Source: Ceratotherium simum simum
Taxonomy: Eukaryota > Chordata > Mammalia > Perissodactyla > Rhinocerotidae
Reading direction: 5' to 3'
DNA length: 64,000 bases
Assembly: GCF_000283155.1 (NCBI RefSeq)
Contig: NW_004454216.1
Coordinates: 10,345,031-10,409,030, forward strand
Both the position numbers and the translations under genes were made by a program. The notes beneath the pieces are model-generated. The model worked only from the letters and a program-made list of their open reading frames with translations. It was not told where the DNA came from and made no database searches. Position 1 is the stretch's first letter; the number at the start of each line of letters is the position of its first letter. Shown here in pieces: positions 47,276 through 58,940 of the stretch.

Positions 47276-47489
47276 ATCAAGATCAGACATAAGTGTTCAA
47301 GCATAAGAATATATATAGGCTTGGAAAAAAATTATCAGACCAAAGCATCATTGTATTGGTTCATCTAATGCATCATAAACAAACTTATCTTTGATTTTGG
47401 ATGAAAATAGAAATATCCGGAATAGTAATCTGTATGTATGGAAGTGACTATAAAATCATAAAAGAAAAAAAAAAACAATGAGTAGAAAG

Positions 47490-47660
47490 TGAGAAGACCG
47501 AGATTCTAGTCTTGACCTGGTCGCTAACCACCATCATGGCCACAATGCTTGTCTCTTAGCCTCTCTGGGTCACAGTTTCTTTGTCTATAAATAAAGTGCA
47601 GAGAATAATCCTTAAAGTCTCTTACAAAGATTCAAATTTAAAATTCATGAATGAAAGTCC
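47490..47660 (+). mobile_element. MIR-family SINE
   Basis: 'gacctggtcgctaaccacca', 'cttagcctctctgggtcaca' and 'gtttctttgtctataaataa' match MIR, diverged at the 3' end. Confidence 0.7.
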
Positions 47661-47764
47661 ATAGGTTTAAATTATCAGCAATACCATTACCAGTGGAAAA
47701 TTCTGGATGGATTAGAAGGGGAAGGGTGGTGGCAGAGCAGGTAGGATAACAGGAGGAAATACAG

Positions 47765-48000
47765 GAGGCAGTGTGCTCCACTTGATGTAAGGAAAAGAAG
47801 ATTTGAGCCAAAAAGGGCTGGGTTTAAATCTTCACTCTGCAACTTACAATTTGTATGATCTTTGGGTAAGTTACTCCAGGTTTCTGATTCTCAGTTTCTT
47901 CAACTATATAATGTGGATAGTAGAAATTACCTCACTGAGTTGCTGTAGAGACACATGAGCAAATATATGTGAAATAGATTCTAAATAATAATACAGTTGC
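47765..48000 (+). mobile_element. MIR SINE, sense arm of a convergent pair
   Basis: 'gggctgggtttaaatcttca', 'ctctgcaacttacaatttgt', 'tctcagtttcttcaactata' and 'tacctcactgagttgctgta' follow MIR. Its 3' end meets the 3' end of an inverted MIR directly. Confidence 0.85.
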
Positions 48001-48002
48001 TA

Positions 48003-48240
48003 ATATTAATTGACTGCCTATTATGTGACAGATGCTGTTCTAAATGTATTTTAGCTGTAAAGTTTCTTATTCCGTCTATCAACTCAGTAAAAAGAGCAAC
48101 TATTATGGGCCCACTGAACAGATGAGGAAATTGAAGCACAGAGGATCTATAACTTCCCAAGGCCACAAGGCTATAAAGTAGAAGAACCGGGGTTGACACT
48201 GAGCTCTTGCGGTCCCAGCCCATGTTTTTAACCAGACTGG
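48003..48240 (-). mobile_element. MIR SINE, antisense arm of a convergent pair
   Basis: 'gactgcctattatgtgacag', 'cagatgaggaaattgaagca', 'cagaggatctataacttccc', 'aaggccacaaggctataaag' and 'ccggggttgacactgagctc' follow the MIR complement. Confidence 0.87.
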
Positions 48241-48509
48241 CATAATTCCTCTTTCCCAGAGTTTCCGTTCCTCTTCTTCTCTCCCATCCTTCCTAAAACA
48301 GTGGTTTAGGGAATCAACAGAACTTGTACACTGCCACATACATAATCACTTTTACTATTGTGGCTAATTCTATCATAGAGGATCCACCTTCCATTTTGTG
48401 AAAATAAAATGTCAGTGTATAACATATTATTTTGTAAATTATTACTTCACAGCATGACATGTTTGAGAACTTCCTGAAAAAGTAATGTGCACTTATTGGA
48501 TGATTGCTT

Positions 48510-48625
48510 TTCAGAGTTGGAAAGAACCCTGGCACTCAGCTAAAGCCAATTATTACTTTATATAGATGAGGAAACCAAGGTAGAAAAGGTAAAATAGTTT
48601 ATCTAGGTTCCTACAATTAATAGAG
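48510..48625 (-). mobile_element. MIR-family fragment, antisense
   Basis: 'gttggaaagaaccctggcac', 'tatagatgaggaaaccaagg' and 'tagtttatctaggttcctac' resemble a MIR3/MIRc complement. Confidence 0.55.
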
Positions 48626-50948
48626 AAGAATAATTTACTCTCTATATATCTCCATAATTTACTCTCCTATTGTTCTTAATATTTTCAATACATTAATCAT
48701 TTGTATGATTGAGACTAACACATTCTCAAATTGTATTATGTAACAAAGGAAGCAATAAGTCAAGATCATACACCTTTAGTATGTTAAAAAAGAAGAGGTT
48801 CTAACATCCTCTGGCTGGCAAAATAACTCATTTTTCCTACATCTGCATATTCTAATGATGATGAATTCAATGACAATATTCGTTTTGTAGCTGAAAATCA
48901 CGGAGGAATGGTGGTGTGATCATATTATGTTTCAACTCGTATTTTTACCCTTACTTTATTTCATTGTGATTTTTATTAACTCAGTCTCTCTCAGTGTTGT
49001 TTGAATGGGAATGTTTATTGAGTACTTAAATTCAGAGCTATTACTGGATTCTGTTACCTTGCTTATTCTTAAACCACAATTCCAATACTGCATGTTTTTG
49101 TTTTAATAATAATTTGTACCTTCTATGCATGCTTTAAACATAAAATCATGAAAATATACCTTTCCCAGGCTGACCTAAATAGTTACAAACCTAACTGGAT
49201 GTGTATAATTCCAAAGTTTTTTCTTACACTATATTTACCTAAGAGGCTGAACAGCTGTCTTTCAAGGAAACAATGTAATCTTTACCATCCTGACACAAGA
49301 GAATTATATTCTTTTAAAGAGAGCTCTAATAGTAAACGTCAAAAACGCTCTTCAAACCCCTTAAAAATTCAACTTCAGCTAAAATAACCCAGAAACTTAA
49401 TATTAAGATTTTCTTTTGTCTCTTAGAGTAAAATAACTGACAACTCTACCCAGAGTATCTGTCAGAAAACTCAGCTTGGAATTTCTAAGGTATCTTCAGC
49501 ATAAGCACTCCCTTAAGAAGCTTATTTAAATGAGTTCCTTTGTGATTAAAAACCCATTTCCTCTCCCTTACAATGAAAATAATTGTAAGCCATGGCACTG
49601 GCTACTATGGCCATCCAGACATTGATTTGTGCTGGTATTGCTACATTTCAGTTTCAAACGTGCTTTTCTCTAATGTGTTTTGCTTTCAGTCATTTCAATT
49701 GCGTTATTTTCTGGTGTGAGAAACCAGAATACATTATTGGCAGCCATGCATTCTAAGGAGATGCAATTGATTCTTAGGGTAAAAGAGCCTCTCTATCCAA
49801 CACATTTTAGCGTAAGTAGGTATTATGATCCGCATTCTTTAGGACAGATGAAACGGTGAAAGCACAGATTTAAATGTACATCTCAATGCTGCACTGATGG
49901 TTTCCCATAAATAAGCATAGAAAATAAAATGCAAATAAATACAGCATTTAGGACTGCCACTACAGAGGCAGATGTCGCAAGACAGCCCAATTTTTCTTAG
50001 CTGGAGTCTTACTTTGCTTCAGTTAGCCAATTGAGTGTTCTTGGGTAGGTGTTGTGTATATGGTGAGCTAGTGTTTACCCAGGGAGAGCACCTTCACATT
50101 CAGACCCTGCAAGCTCTCTGACAGTCTTTTTGGAACCATCTCTGAAGACGAGGCGGTATCTTTAATTGTGAACAAGTAAACATTAGTCTGGATTGTGTGA
50201 ACAATTCAACAGATGAAATGAGACAGCAGTTTTCTCCGCAGGTGGGTTCACAGCTGCTGCCAAATGCCTCTCCATCCTCACATCTTGGAGCAAGCCTTAT
50301 AGCAGAGAGGTTGAATTATTTTCTCTGTCATGAAGCCTCAAAATCTGAAAAGTTCTGTGTCTCGTGAAAAATGTGATTGACACCAGAGCCTGAGCCCTTT
50401 GATTCTCTAAGAGACAAAGCTTTTGATGCTTTGAAACAATACGGTTTCACTTTATAAGACGTATTTAAGTTATCTCCTATTTTATTTTTCTGCAGTTGAA
50501 ATCATTGGAAAAATTAGCCCTCCAAATTTAATTGCCTATAGTTTTGCTATCAAGACAGCTCATCAAAGTGCTCTACCAACAGAGGAGTGATCGAAAATGA
50601 GAGACAAGTGTCTAGCTATCTGCAAAACTAATTTGAGCACTAAATTAGAATCGCCGTCTTTTGCTTTGCCTGGATCTCCTTCATTTGCATCTTGTGTACA
50701 CACCACCCCCAAAAGGCCTCTCTTTCTTTCCCGCATCTCTCTAACGTTATGTTAAACTGTGAAGCCAGAATGCTTCTCCAGGGCTGAGCTTTTGCAATCA
50801 GTTTGATTTTCAAGAATCAAATCCCAACTGTAGGAAATGAACAAAATTCATGGATGTTGTTGATTTAAAGATCTATAAATATGTAGCTGAGAGGAAGAGG
50901 AAAAAGAAAAATGAGAATAAAAAGGTAACCTACAACTAATATATGGGT
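48626..50948. promoter_or_regulatory. Longest repeat-free block; candidate distal enhancer region
   Basis: No transposon is recognised over 2.3 kb. The best part is 49540-50710, with preserved-looking words such as 'gaaaataattgtaagccatg', 'tttaattgtgaacaagtaaa', 'gatgaaatgagacagcag', 'ccaaatttaattgcctatag' and 'taatttgagcactaaattag'. Many of these are homeodomain- or forkhead-like cores. There is no long open frame and no CpG island, so a gene is unlikely. Function is inferred from the absence of repeats and decay. Confidence 0.38.
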
Positions 50949-50960
50949 ATTAAAGGATAA

Positions 50961-51353
50961 TCAGCCATGGTGGTCTAGCGGTTAAGATCCGGCGCTCTCA
51001 CTGCCTCAACCAGGGTGCCTGTCCTGGTCAGGGAGCCATGCCACCCGTCTGTCGGTTGTCATGCTGTGGCGGCTGTGTGTTGCTGTGACGCTGAAAGCTG
51101 TGCCACTGGTGTTTGAGACACCAGCAGGGTCACCCATGGTGGACGGGTTTCAGTGGAGCTTCCAGACTCAGGCTAGAAAGAAGAGCCTGGCCACTCCCTT
51201 CCAGAAAAAATTGGCCATAAAAAGCTATGAACAACAGGGGAGCATTGTATGATATAGCTCTGGAAGGTGAGATGATGGCACAAAGAGACTGGCAGCGTTT
51301 GATCTGCTGTACACAAGGTCACTAGGAGTCAGAATCAACTTGACAGCAGTAAC
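50961..51353 (+). mobile_element. Composite SINE: tRNA-Glu head plus RTE-LINE-like tail
   Basis: Positions 50964-51035 align without gaps to the whole 72-nt tRNA-Glu(CTC) sequence as I remember it, at about 56 of 72 positions. The match includes 'tggtggtctagcggtta' (A box) and 'ggcgctctcac' (anticodon arm). The B box is degraded, so it is not a working tRNA gene. From about 51059 the body reads 'cagcagggtcacccatggtg', 'cagtggagcttccagactca', 'gatatagctctggaaggtga' and ends 'cactaggagtcagaatcaac' plus 'ttgacagcag'. This is the terminal pattern of RTE-clade LINEs and their SINE partners. A likely target-site duplication, ATTAAAGGATA (50949-50959) and ATTTAAGGACA (51666-51676), lies outside a later ERE. 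Confidence 0.75.
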
Positions 51354-51364
51354 AAAAAAATTTA

Positions 51365-51655
51365 GGGGGCTGGCCCTGTGGCTTAGCGGTTAAGTGTGCG
51401 TGCTCCACTACTGGCGGCCTGGGCTCGGATCCCGGGTGCACACCAATGCACCACTTCTCCGGCCATGCTGAGACCGCGTCCCACATACAGCAACTAGAAG
51501 GATGTGCAACTATGACATACAACTATCTACTGGGGCTTTGGGGAAAAAAAAGGAGGAGGATTGGCAATAGATGTTAGCTCAGAGCCGGTCTTCCACAGCA
51601 AAAAGAGGGGGATTAGCATGGATGTTAGCTCAGGGCGGATTTTCCTCACAAACAA
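51365..51655 (+). mobile_element. ERE SINE, long composite form, nested in a SINE tail
   Basis: It begins 'gggggctggccctgtggctt' and includes 'cggatcccgggtgcacacca', 'cagcaactagaaggatgtgc', 'tggggctttggggaaaaaaa', and then two 'gaggattggcaatag..gttagctcag' modules. It inserted in the A-rich tail of the preceding SINE, with AAAAAAATTTA repeated on both sides. Confidence 0.92.
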
Positions 51656-51679
51656 ACAAAAAAAAATTTAAGGACATCT

Positions 51680-52639
51680 TTGTGACTTTCAGAGTCCAAT
51701 AGAGTGGGTGACTGATTCCCCTATTTCTCCTTTCTCAGCCATAATTAACATCACACCATCTTTCTAGTATAATCACTTGCTTAATTTTTACCTTGTTTTA
51801 GAAACATTGATCTTCCTGTTTCAATAGGTGTAACTTTAAATAATGATGTCAGTATGAGACTTTTTAACATAGATGGGATAGGGAATGGTATGTTATGGTA
51901 CGTTGTCCCACGGTCCATGAGCCCTTCTACTCAGGAATCAGCATTGGCCCAGGTTGGCCTAGGACCACCGCACCATTTGATGTGTGGTCTTCCTAGCGTC
52001 GTATTTCTACTAAAATGAGTGATCACGCACAAAGTAAAGGTGAACACGCTGTAGTAGTTCTCCGAGTAGGGAAATTCTTTGAAATTATAGTTTTATGAGT
52101 TTGTTGTGTTTAGCTGATCTATGAGCATAGGTCTAGCTGGACATCTCTAATTCAGTTTAAGTCTTTGCATTACAGAGATCTGTTTTTTTTGTGAATCATT
52201 GAGAGAATGAAAACCAATGGAATAACAATTTTTTTTATTGAGATGTTATTAAAATCAAAGAAAGAAGTCTTGCTGCATCCTTTTCTATTTACTCAAATTT
52301 TACATTCACAAAATGTGAAAGTGGTATGGGTAACACAAAACAATGGGTGATTCACAGAACTTTCCTAGAATTTTCTAGGAAGACCCTAGGAAATTTGCTG
52401 CATAACAGTAGAAAAAATACACATGAAAAGGAAAAATTTTAAATGCAGATAAAGAAAACTTTTCTGAATATATGTTTATTATTTCAGTAAAAAAAGTTAA
52501 AAACAAACAAAGCAAAATAATATAAAGTGTGCAAGTAGCTGAGAGGCCATTTTCAGAAGACTGTGGTACTCCAAACTACCCATGCCATTTTATACCCATG
52601 CTTCTGCTTGCCTCTGCCTGGACTGAATGTACTTGTTAC
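51680..52639. other. Unclassified intergenic sequence
   Basis: No family is recognised in about 1 kb. The tract 52490-52530 is A-rich. Confidence 0.35.
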
Positions 52640-53110
52640 AGTTCGGGATCTCTGAGAAGCAGATTCTGAGATGCAGTTAGCACACAGGATTCTTATAAGG
52701 GAGTACTCTTGGTCTTAAAATCTATAGAAGGGAGGATTGGGCAGAGGGAGAGATTAGGTTGTGATTCAGCTCCAACAAAGTTGTCAGCCAACTCCACAGG
52801 GAGTTCTTCAGTTGGAATGGGTCTTCAGAGTTGTCCCGAGTTGAGGGTGAGAGGTCTAGGCTTTTACACCCCCATATTGGTCAGATGAAACCAATGGGTT
52901 ACACTTGGAAGGAGGCACAACCTTAGGCAAGACAGTTTGTATTTGGTTTTTGTTCATGTTTTTAATTATAGGCCATCCCAAACAAGAATGTCCACTGAGG
53001 GTCGTCTTACAGAACTCCCAGCAGTTGGGGAGCCAGTCCTACCTCACTCAAGAGGGTACTGGGAGAGGGAGTGATTCACAGTATTCACCAAGTACTTCCT
53101 GTTTTCTACA
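52640..53110 (+). mobile_element. Possible ancient LTR or DNA element
   Basis: 'tctgagaagcagattctgag', 'ggattcttataagggagtac' and 'gggcagagggagagattagg' follow a dispersed mammalian repeat pattern I cannot name. Confidence 0.35.
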
Positions 53111-53239
53111 ACGTGAATTCTAACAAATTTTCTAAGAGTCCTGTAAAATATTGTCATGTGTATGGACTTCCTTGATTTCTTACGTAGAATTGGCCATCCC
53201 CCTTTCTATGCAGCTAGTATGTCTTATACAGATGTGTAT

Positions 53240-53395
53240 CATGATCCTGCAAAATTTGTATTACCATATTCCTTTGTACGTTGGTTCTTCCTACTATACT
53301 CTAAGCTGTTTAAATACAGAGGCTATGTGCTTTTCATCTTTGTATTTTTATCACCTAGCACAGGACCAAGCACACAGAATGTGCTCAATAAAAAG
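53240..53395 (+). mobile_element. L2 LINE 3' end
   Basis: 'tactctaagctgtttaaata', 'tcacctagcacaggaccaag' and 'cacacagaatgtgctcaata' are the L2 3' end. An ERE is inserted in its terminus. The overlapping frames of 123 and 137 codons at 53151-53569 run from L2 into that ERE and are not genes. Confidence 0.8.
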
Positions 53396-53403
53396 AAGGA
53401 CGA

Positions 53404-53626
53404 GGGGACCGCCCAGTCATGCGCTCTGCTTCTGCGGCCTGGGATTCTCAAGTTCGGATCTCAGGTGCGGACCGACACACTGCTTGTCAAGCTGTGCTGT
53501 GGCAGCGTCCCATATAAAGTAGAGAAAGATGGGCATGGATGTAAGCCCAGGGCCCATCTTCCTCAGTAAAAAGAGGAGGATTGGCATCGAATGTTAGCTC
53601 AGGGCTAATCTTCCTCACCAGGAAAA
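53404..53626 (+). mobile_element. ERE SINE with a deleted A-box region
   Basis: It begins 'aggggaccgcccagtcatgc'; the usual 'gtggcgcagtggttaag' part is missing. It continues 'agttcggatctcaggtgcgg', 'gtcaagctgtgctgtggcag' and two 'gaggattggcatcg..gttagctcaggg' type modules. AAAAAGAA flanks both ends as part of an imperfect duplication. Confidence 0.88.
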
Positions 53627-53864
53627 AAAAAAAAAGAATGAATGGACAAATTGCAACAAAGAACTCTGAATCTGCTAATCCTTAATGAAAAGCAATTAAG
53701 CCTGAATATAGAGAAGATACCACAGAAATAATGAAGAGGGAAAGTTTGCCTATTGAAAGTGGTGTGCATTGAAGAGAACCAACAGGCCATGCAAGTTACT
53801 TTCTAGCAGCTGTAAGTGTCCCATAAATTAAGATAACAATCAATTTAATTGAATTGAGCAAAAA

Positions 53865-53965
53865 GTTGATGAATGCCTCCCATATGCCAGGTAGTGTGGT
53901 AAGCAACGTGGAAGAATAAATACTTTCAAAAGTAGCATAACAGTGTCTATCTTCTACTAAGAAAA
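53865..53965 (-). mobile_element. L2 LINE 3' fragment, antisense
   Basis: 'gatgaatgcctcccatatgc', 'caggtagtgtggtaagcaac' and 'tatcttctactaag' resemble the L2 complement. Confidence 0.5.
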
Positions 53966-55103
53966 ATAAAGCAAGAAAAAAATTAAAAGAAGATAGGTTT
54001 TATAAAATTTTCTTATAAAATATAAATATAAAGTTTTCTTGTGGGAGGGAGTTCAAGCCTCAAACTGCAGTGGAGCCCTGAGAAAGTCTTAGTCAGGCTG
54101 ATAGAGAAGACTCAGAGCAAAGACTCTTCACGACAGGACAGCCACATTCATTGACTAGGAGCAGTCCAGGAAGAGCATAGCCTTAGTGTGAATATTGTGC
54201 TGGGTCCCAAAGGGGTGACAGCCAGAGAGGACCTTGAGTTCTTCCTTCAAGGGAGATCTGAGGAGCACATGCCCATGGATGTCACAGGTGGAGAGAGAAA
54301 CATATCAGGAGAAGGAACAACATGGCTCAAGACATGGGGACATGTAGCTGAATCTTTGGTTGCAAATATCATCATGAGCTATGAGCCACCACCGGACTCC
54401 ATGCTGAGCAGGAGTCTCAAGCAACTTTCCAGGTTCCACTGATATTTTATTTATTCCCTAGCCTTTTTTTTGTTGTAAGTTTGCTTATACTTTCTGCTTT
54501 TTTTTATCTTGCACCAAAGAACAGTGCCATGCCCCCAAAATCAAAGCTATCATGACTTTCTAAGCATAGTAGAAGAAAAGATAAATGAAAGGCCAAGGGC
54601 ACTCTTTTTCCTCACAAATGGCAGTCCACCATAGTGCCTTATCATTTTCTTATCCCAATAACTCATCATGCTGTGCCTCTCTCACCAAGAATGTGAGACT
54701 CTCAGCCAGTTTTGTTGCGTGCTCTTTTCCAGCATGAAACACTTTTAGCACTAAAAAAGAATAATTCCAAAATAGTTCACATATGGATATGTTGGTAAAA
54801 TATCCGTTGCTCTGTCTTTGCTCCAGTGTTTATCAACCTTCTACGGAGTCAGGTTCTGGCAGGTGGTTTATGTGTTCAGTTGGAAAGAGCTTCTTTCCCT
54901 GAAAGACAACAAGAAGCACATGGAAGGATGTCCTAAATACTCTGTAAAAATTTCTTGGCAATAATTTATTTGCATAAGTTTACAGTAGCCCCAGTGATGC
55001 CTTGACTGTGCCCACCTGAGAATACACGCTGGTCCTCAACTTTATTTCTTTTGGCTTCCTCTGCAAATGTGATCTATCCCTTAAAGCTGTGAAAACTTTC
55101 TTT
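53966..55103. other. Unclassified intergenic sequence
   Basis: No family is recognised. The 84-codon frame at 54188-54442 shows no known domain. Confidence 0.35.
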
Positions 55104-55117
55104 AAAAGTGCTATGAT

Positions 55118-55308
55118 GAGTCAGCCCCAGTGGTCTAGTGGTTAAGTTCTGTGTGCTCCAATTCGGTGGCCCAGGTTCGGTTCCTTGGCACAGACTCACA
55201 CCACTTGTCAGTGGCCATGCTGTGGTGGCAACTCACATACGAAATAGAGGAAGATTGGCAACAGATGTTAGCTCAGGGAGCCTCTTCCTCAGCAAAAAAA
55301 TTTAAAAA
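55118..55308 (+). mobile_element. ERE SINE, short form
   Basis: It begins 'gagtcagccccagtggtcta' and has 'gtggttaagttctgtgtgct', a clear B box in 'caggttcggttccttggc', and one 'gaggaagattggcaacagat' module. The target-site duplication is AAAAGTGCTATGAT (55104-55117) against AAAGGTGCTATGAT (55310-55323), 13 of 14 identical. Confidence 0.95.
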
Positions 55309-55324
55309 AAAAGGTGCTATGATT

Positions 55325-57794
55325 ACCAATGGTGTTGATGGAATGAGAGACTTTGCTCCAATGACAGCCTCCTGCACTTTAAAAACTAACTTTTGAGTTT
55401 GGCCTTCCTGATTAACTGTCAGCACCAGAACATGCTTTGGGAGGGCAGACACAAACTCCCTTAACATTCTCACTTAATGAATCAGAGACTACTGTATCCC
55501 ACGTCTCCAAAACAAAATCAGCAGGAAGCCTGAACGAAGCAAGTGATTTCTGATGTTGCATCTCATGGAACCAGTTGATGGCCCAGAGCCCAGGTAAGGG
55601 GCAAAGGAAGGACACTCATAAGTTCCCTCACAGGAAAGACCAGTGCTGGAGTAGAAAGGTCTGCAAGGTTGTGTATGATCTGGTATCACCAGGTTCCAGA
55701 TCTAGATCCTCACTGAGCACTTCAACTTGTCTCCTGTGCTTTCTCAACGGGAAGTCAGGCCAGAATGGACCTACAGTAGCCTGGAGATGATGGAGCAGGA
55801 AGGTGTGTGTGAAAGGGCCAAGGTGGTGACCCGCATAAAAACATTCTTCCCACACAGGCATTTTAGAAATACAAAACAACTTGTATGATAACAAGTGTAT
55901 GGGTGTAGAAGTAGGAAGTGAAAGGAGGGGATGGTCCCCAAACAAATTCCATATATTGTATAGTTTTAATTTATGTCAAGAAGTTTAGTCTCCATTTTTT
56001 TTGTTTTGTTTTGAATCTTGTTTTTAGGTATGCTTTTGTGTTTTTATTTATAATACTTTATAATAGCTGTTAATTCCAAAACCATTTACTAAAATTATAC
56101 TTGATAGTAGAAACAATTGGAAATATTCAAATATCGGTCCATACCTTGTAATGTTGGAGACTGAGAATTCTGCTCTTTTCTAGGAACACTTTTCGCTGTC
56201 TAATGGGAAACAGACTTCCCTCTGCAGGGATTTGAACTAAAGACCTTCAGATCCCCAGGCAATTGCTCCTTTACAGGACCTCAAAACAGTTAACTTGGAA
56301 TAACTGAATCTCTGATTAATCTAATTTATGTTAGAAATAGCACAGATGTGTCCTGAATTTCTAGGAGAAGGATGAATCAGCATTCATTGTCCATCATAAA
56401 GCCTGCATTTTCAAACTTAGAGCAAGACCTTTGCTCAATGAGGGATAAAGTCCTGCTAATTGTGTGGCATCCTCTAGGATTTGGGTTAAAATAAACTATT
56501 TTCCTGACTTTTGAAAGAGAAGTTATAATCTTGTTTCCATGCTTCTTTACACTGCCTTGTCCTGATCCATAAAAATAACTTTGACAGAACAAAGAACTAA
56601 AACTAAATAGATTAAAGTCTGTGAGAACTTCTTATGAAATAGTAATATTTCTCCTTTTTTATTTTTCCTCTTAAGATTTGTAAATATTATTTTGTCTTGC
56701 CTTTCTATTCCAATATCTGCTTTTCTTAGTGGTCTCTGCCTTTAGAACCATAACTACATTGACTCTAAAAAATAAAGTCCTATACCACAGAAGATTTAAC
56801 TTTGCTATATTTTGAATATGCAGTCCTTCTCTTATTAATTACACACATACTATGCCATGAATGTAGTTACTCTCTTTGGTGACTGAACTGTTATCTACCA
56901 CCACCACCTTCACCACCACTGCCACCCCCTCCCAGAATTTCTCTATTATCACTTTATCCTATGCATACCTCCACCTTGACATAATTTTTATCTTGTTCAC
57001 ACTTCTGAACTCTTGAGGCTCTTGCATCGAGCTGACAAATTGATTCACTTTCCATTGAAAAGCAAATATATATCCCTGTCTTTTGCAGTTCTCTGTTTCT
57101 GGTTTTAGATGAACAGCTCTAAAAACAGCTCTAAAAATTAAACTAGGAATATTAAAATATTCTTCACTAGTAAAATTCTTTAATCTCTAACTCTGATATA
57201 TAACAAGTTATATATCAAGGAAGGGATACATTTCTTCTGAAGTAGTGGTCCTTTTTAATGTTGGATTAGAAAGGGAAGTAGAGGAAATGGCAATGGACTG
57301 AGTCAGCATCTCAATACAGGAAGCAAGTGATAAGGATTCAAATGAAGGAGAGGCCAGTTCCAGTTGGGATCATCAAGAAAAACTTCCAGATGTAGCTGTA
57401 TTTTGGTTTGGTCATTGATGAATGGGTAGGGTTCAGGGGTAGGGCATTAGGTAGTACTTGGTCAGCTCCAAGTTTCTTGAAGCTGCTGACGGGAATAGTA
57501 CTCTCAGAGAGAAATGGACACAAGAGCAAACAGGGGGAACAAAGCATAGCAGTGAGCAATGTTGACCAACAGCCCATTCAGAATGTCCAGACTAATATAT
57601 AAACCCTGGTTACTATAATCTACATGTGCCTTTTTGAGATTGCGGGAAACTCTTCTCTTAATTTAGGCCTAAAATACAATTAAATTGTATGGTCTTAGAA
57701 ACTCATCATTTCCTTCTTTTTTTCTTTTGGGGTTTTCTCCTCTTTTCCCTTTTAAAAGGTGTTTTAAATTATTCTGAACCTATTATGATGTAAT
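55325..57794. other. Unclassified, repeat-poor, with a low-complexity ACC tract
   Basis: About 2.5 kb without a confident family call. An (ACC)n-like tract lies at 56896-56927. A faint L2-like complement may lie near 57360-57450. Overlapping frames on both strands around 55400-55945 show no recognisable domain. Confidence 0.38.
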
Positions 57795-57865
57795 GCCATT
57801 CACTCGTTCATTTATTTGGCATGTATGTATTGAGTACCTAATGTGTTTCTGATACATTTCTGCAG
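57795..57865 (-). mobile_element. L2 LINE 3' fragment, antisense
   Basis: 'cattcactcgttcatttatt' and 'gtatgtattgagtacctaat' match the L2 complement. Confidence 0.6.
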
Positions 57866-58923
57866 AAATATAGCTAGAGAAATGCTTGAAAAAGAAAATA
57901 AGTGTAAGTAATTGAAACAAATGTACTTCAGTCTATTCTTTATGAAACAAAACAAAGTAATGGTCCTATACTTCTTATATAACAAAACACATAAATGTGT
58001 TGTCTCTGAAAAATTTTATGTTATAAATTTGAAATTATAGTCTTTGGTATATGATAAATCTGTTTTATGTTTTCCAAATAAACCTGGAAGAATGTAGGCA
58101 GATCGTTTCATCTTTCTCTTTACTTTATCAAAGAATATTGTTTGTTTGTTTGTTTCCTCTTGGGGAAAGATGAGATAAAAGGAAAATGAAGAAAAATTCG
58201 AATAATCAGCAACAAAAAGAGAAGATTAAAATGTCAACTATATTTCAATAAAGTTAGTACAGAAAATCCCAAATTTATAATATTACAAAAATACTTTAGA
58301 GAACTGGATTTAAAATTATTTTTTTTAGAATAAGAAGAAAATTATATATGATTCCTAAAACTAGTCAATGTTGTCTTAGTTTTCTAAAGAGATCTTGACT
58401 TTTGATGAAAAAACACTTAGGAATTTCTTCTCACATAAATATGGAAAGATGGTACTTGGGTATTTTGGAAAACAGTGTTTATAATTCTAGCTGAGAAGAA
58501 ATTAACTCTATTCCACTTGTAACACACAGTTTGACAGTTGGCTGTGGCACCATGTAAACAAAATAGAAACACTTAGATTATTCCTGTCTTCTGTGTGAAC
58601 AGCTTTCTTACTCCAGGAAAACTGATCTCAGCAACAGGACTAAATAACCTTCTATTAGTTACAAATTGTTGGATTCCTGGGTCTAGCATTTACTACCTGA
58701 GATAATTGGAGATAAAATACCTATTTCTTAGGATTATCGTGAGGATTATGAGTTACTATATTAGCAAGATAGTAGGTGGGATAAAAATGAATTCATTCTT
58801 TACCTACCCCATCATCACCTGCAACTCTAGGATTCCAATACATTTAGCCTACAATAAAAGGCACGGTTGAGACAAAGTGGTGAGTAAACTTAAAAATCAA
58901 GAGGGGTTCCCAATGCATCCATC
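57866..58923. other. Unclassified intergenic sequence
   Basis: No family is recognised. A short (TTTG)n run lies at 58139-58155. Confidence 0.35.
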
Positions 58924-58940
58924 AAAAATAGGAAGACATA

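Noticed and set aside
50964..51035. Functional tRNA-Glu gene
   Set aside because: The B-box region and T arm are degraded, about 16 of 72 positions differ, and the sequence continues directly into a SINE body.
53151..53569. Overlapping plus-strand frames of 123 and 137 codons
   Set aside because: They run from the 3' end of an L2 LINE straight into an ERE SINE. No domain, no conserved start, and two frames overlap the same DNA.
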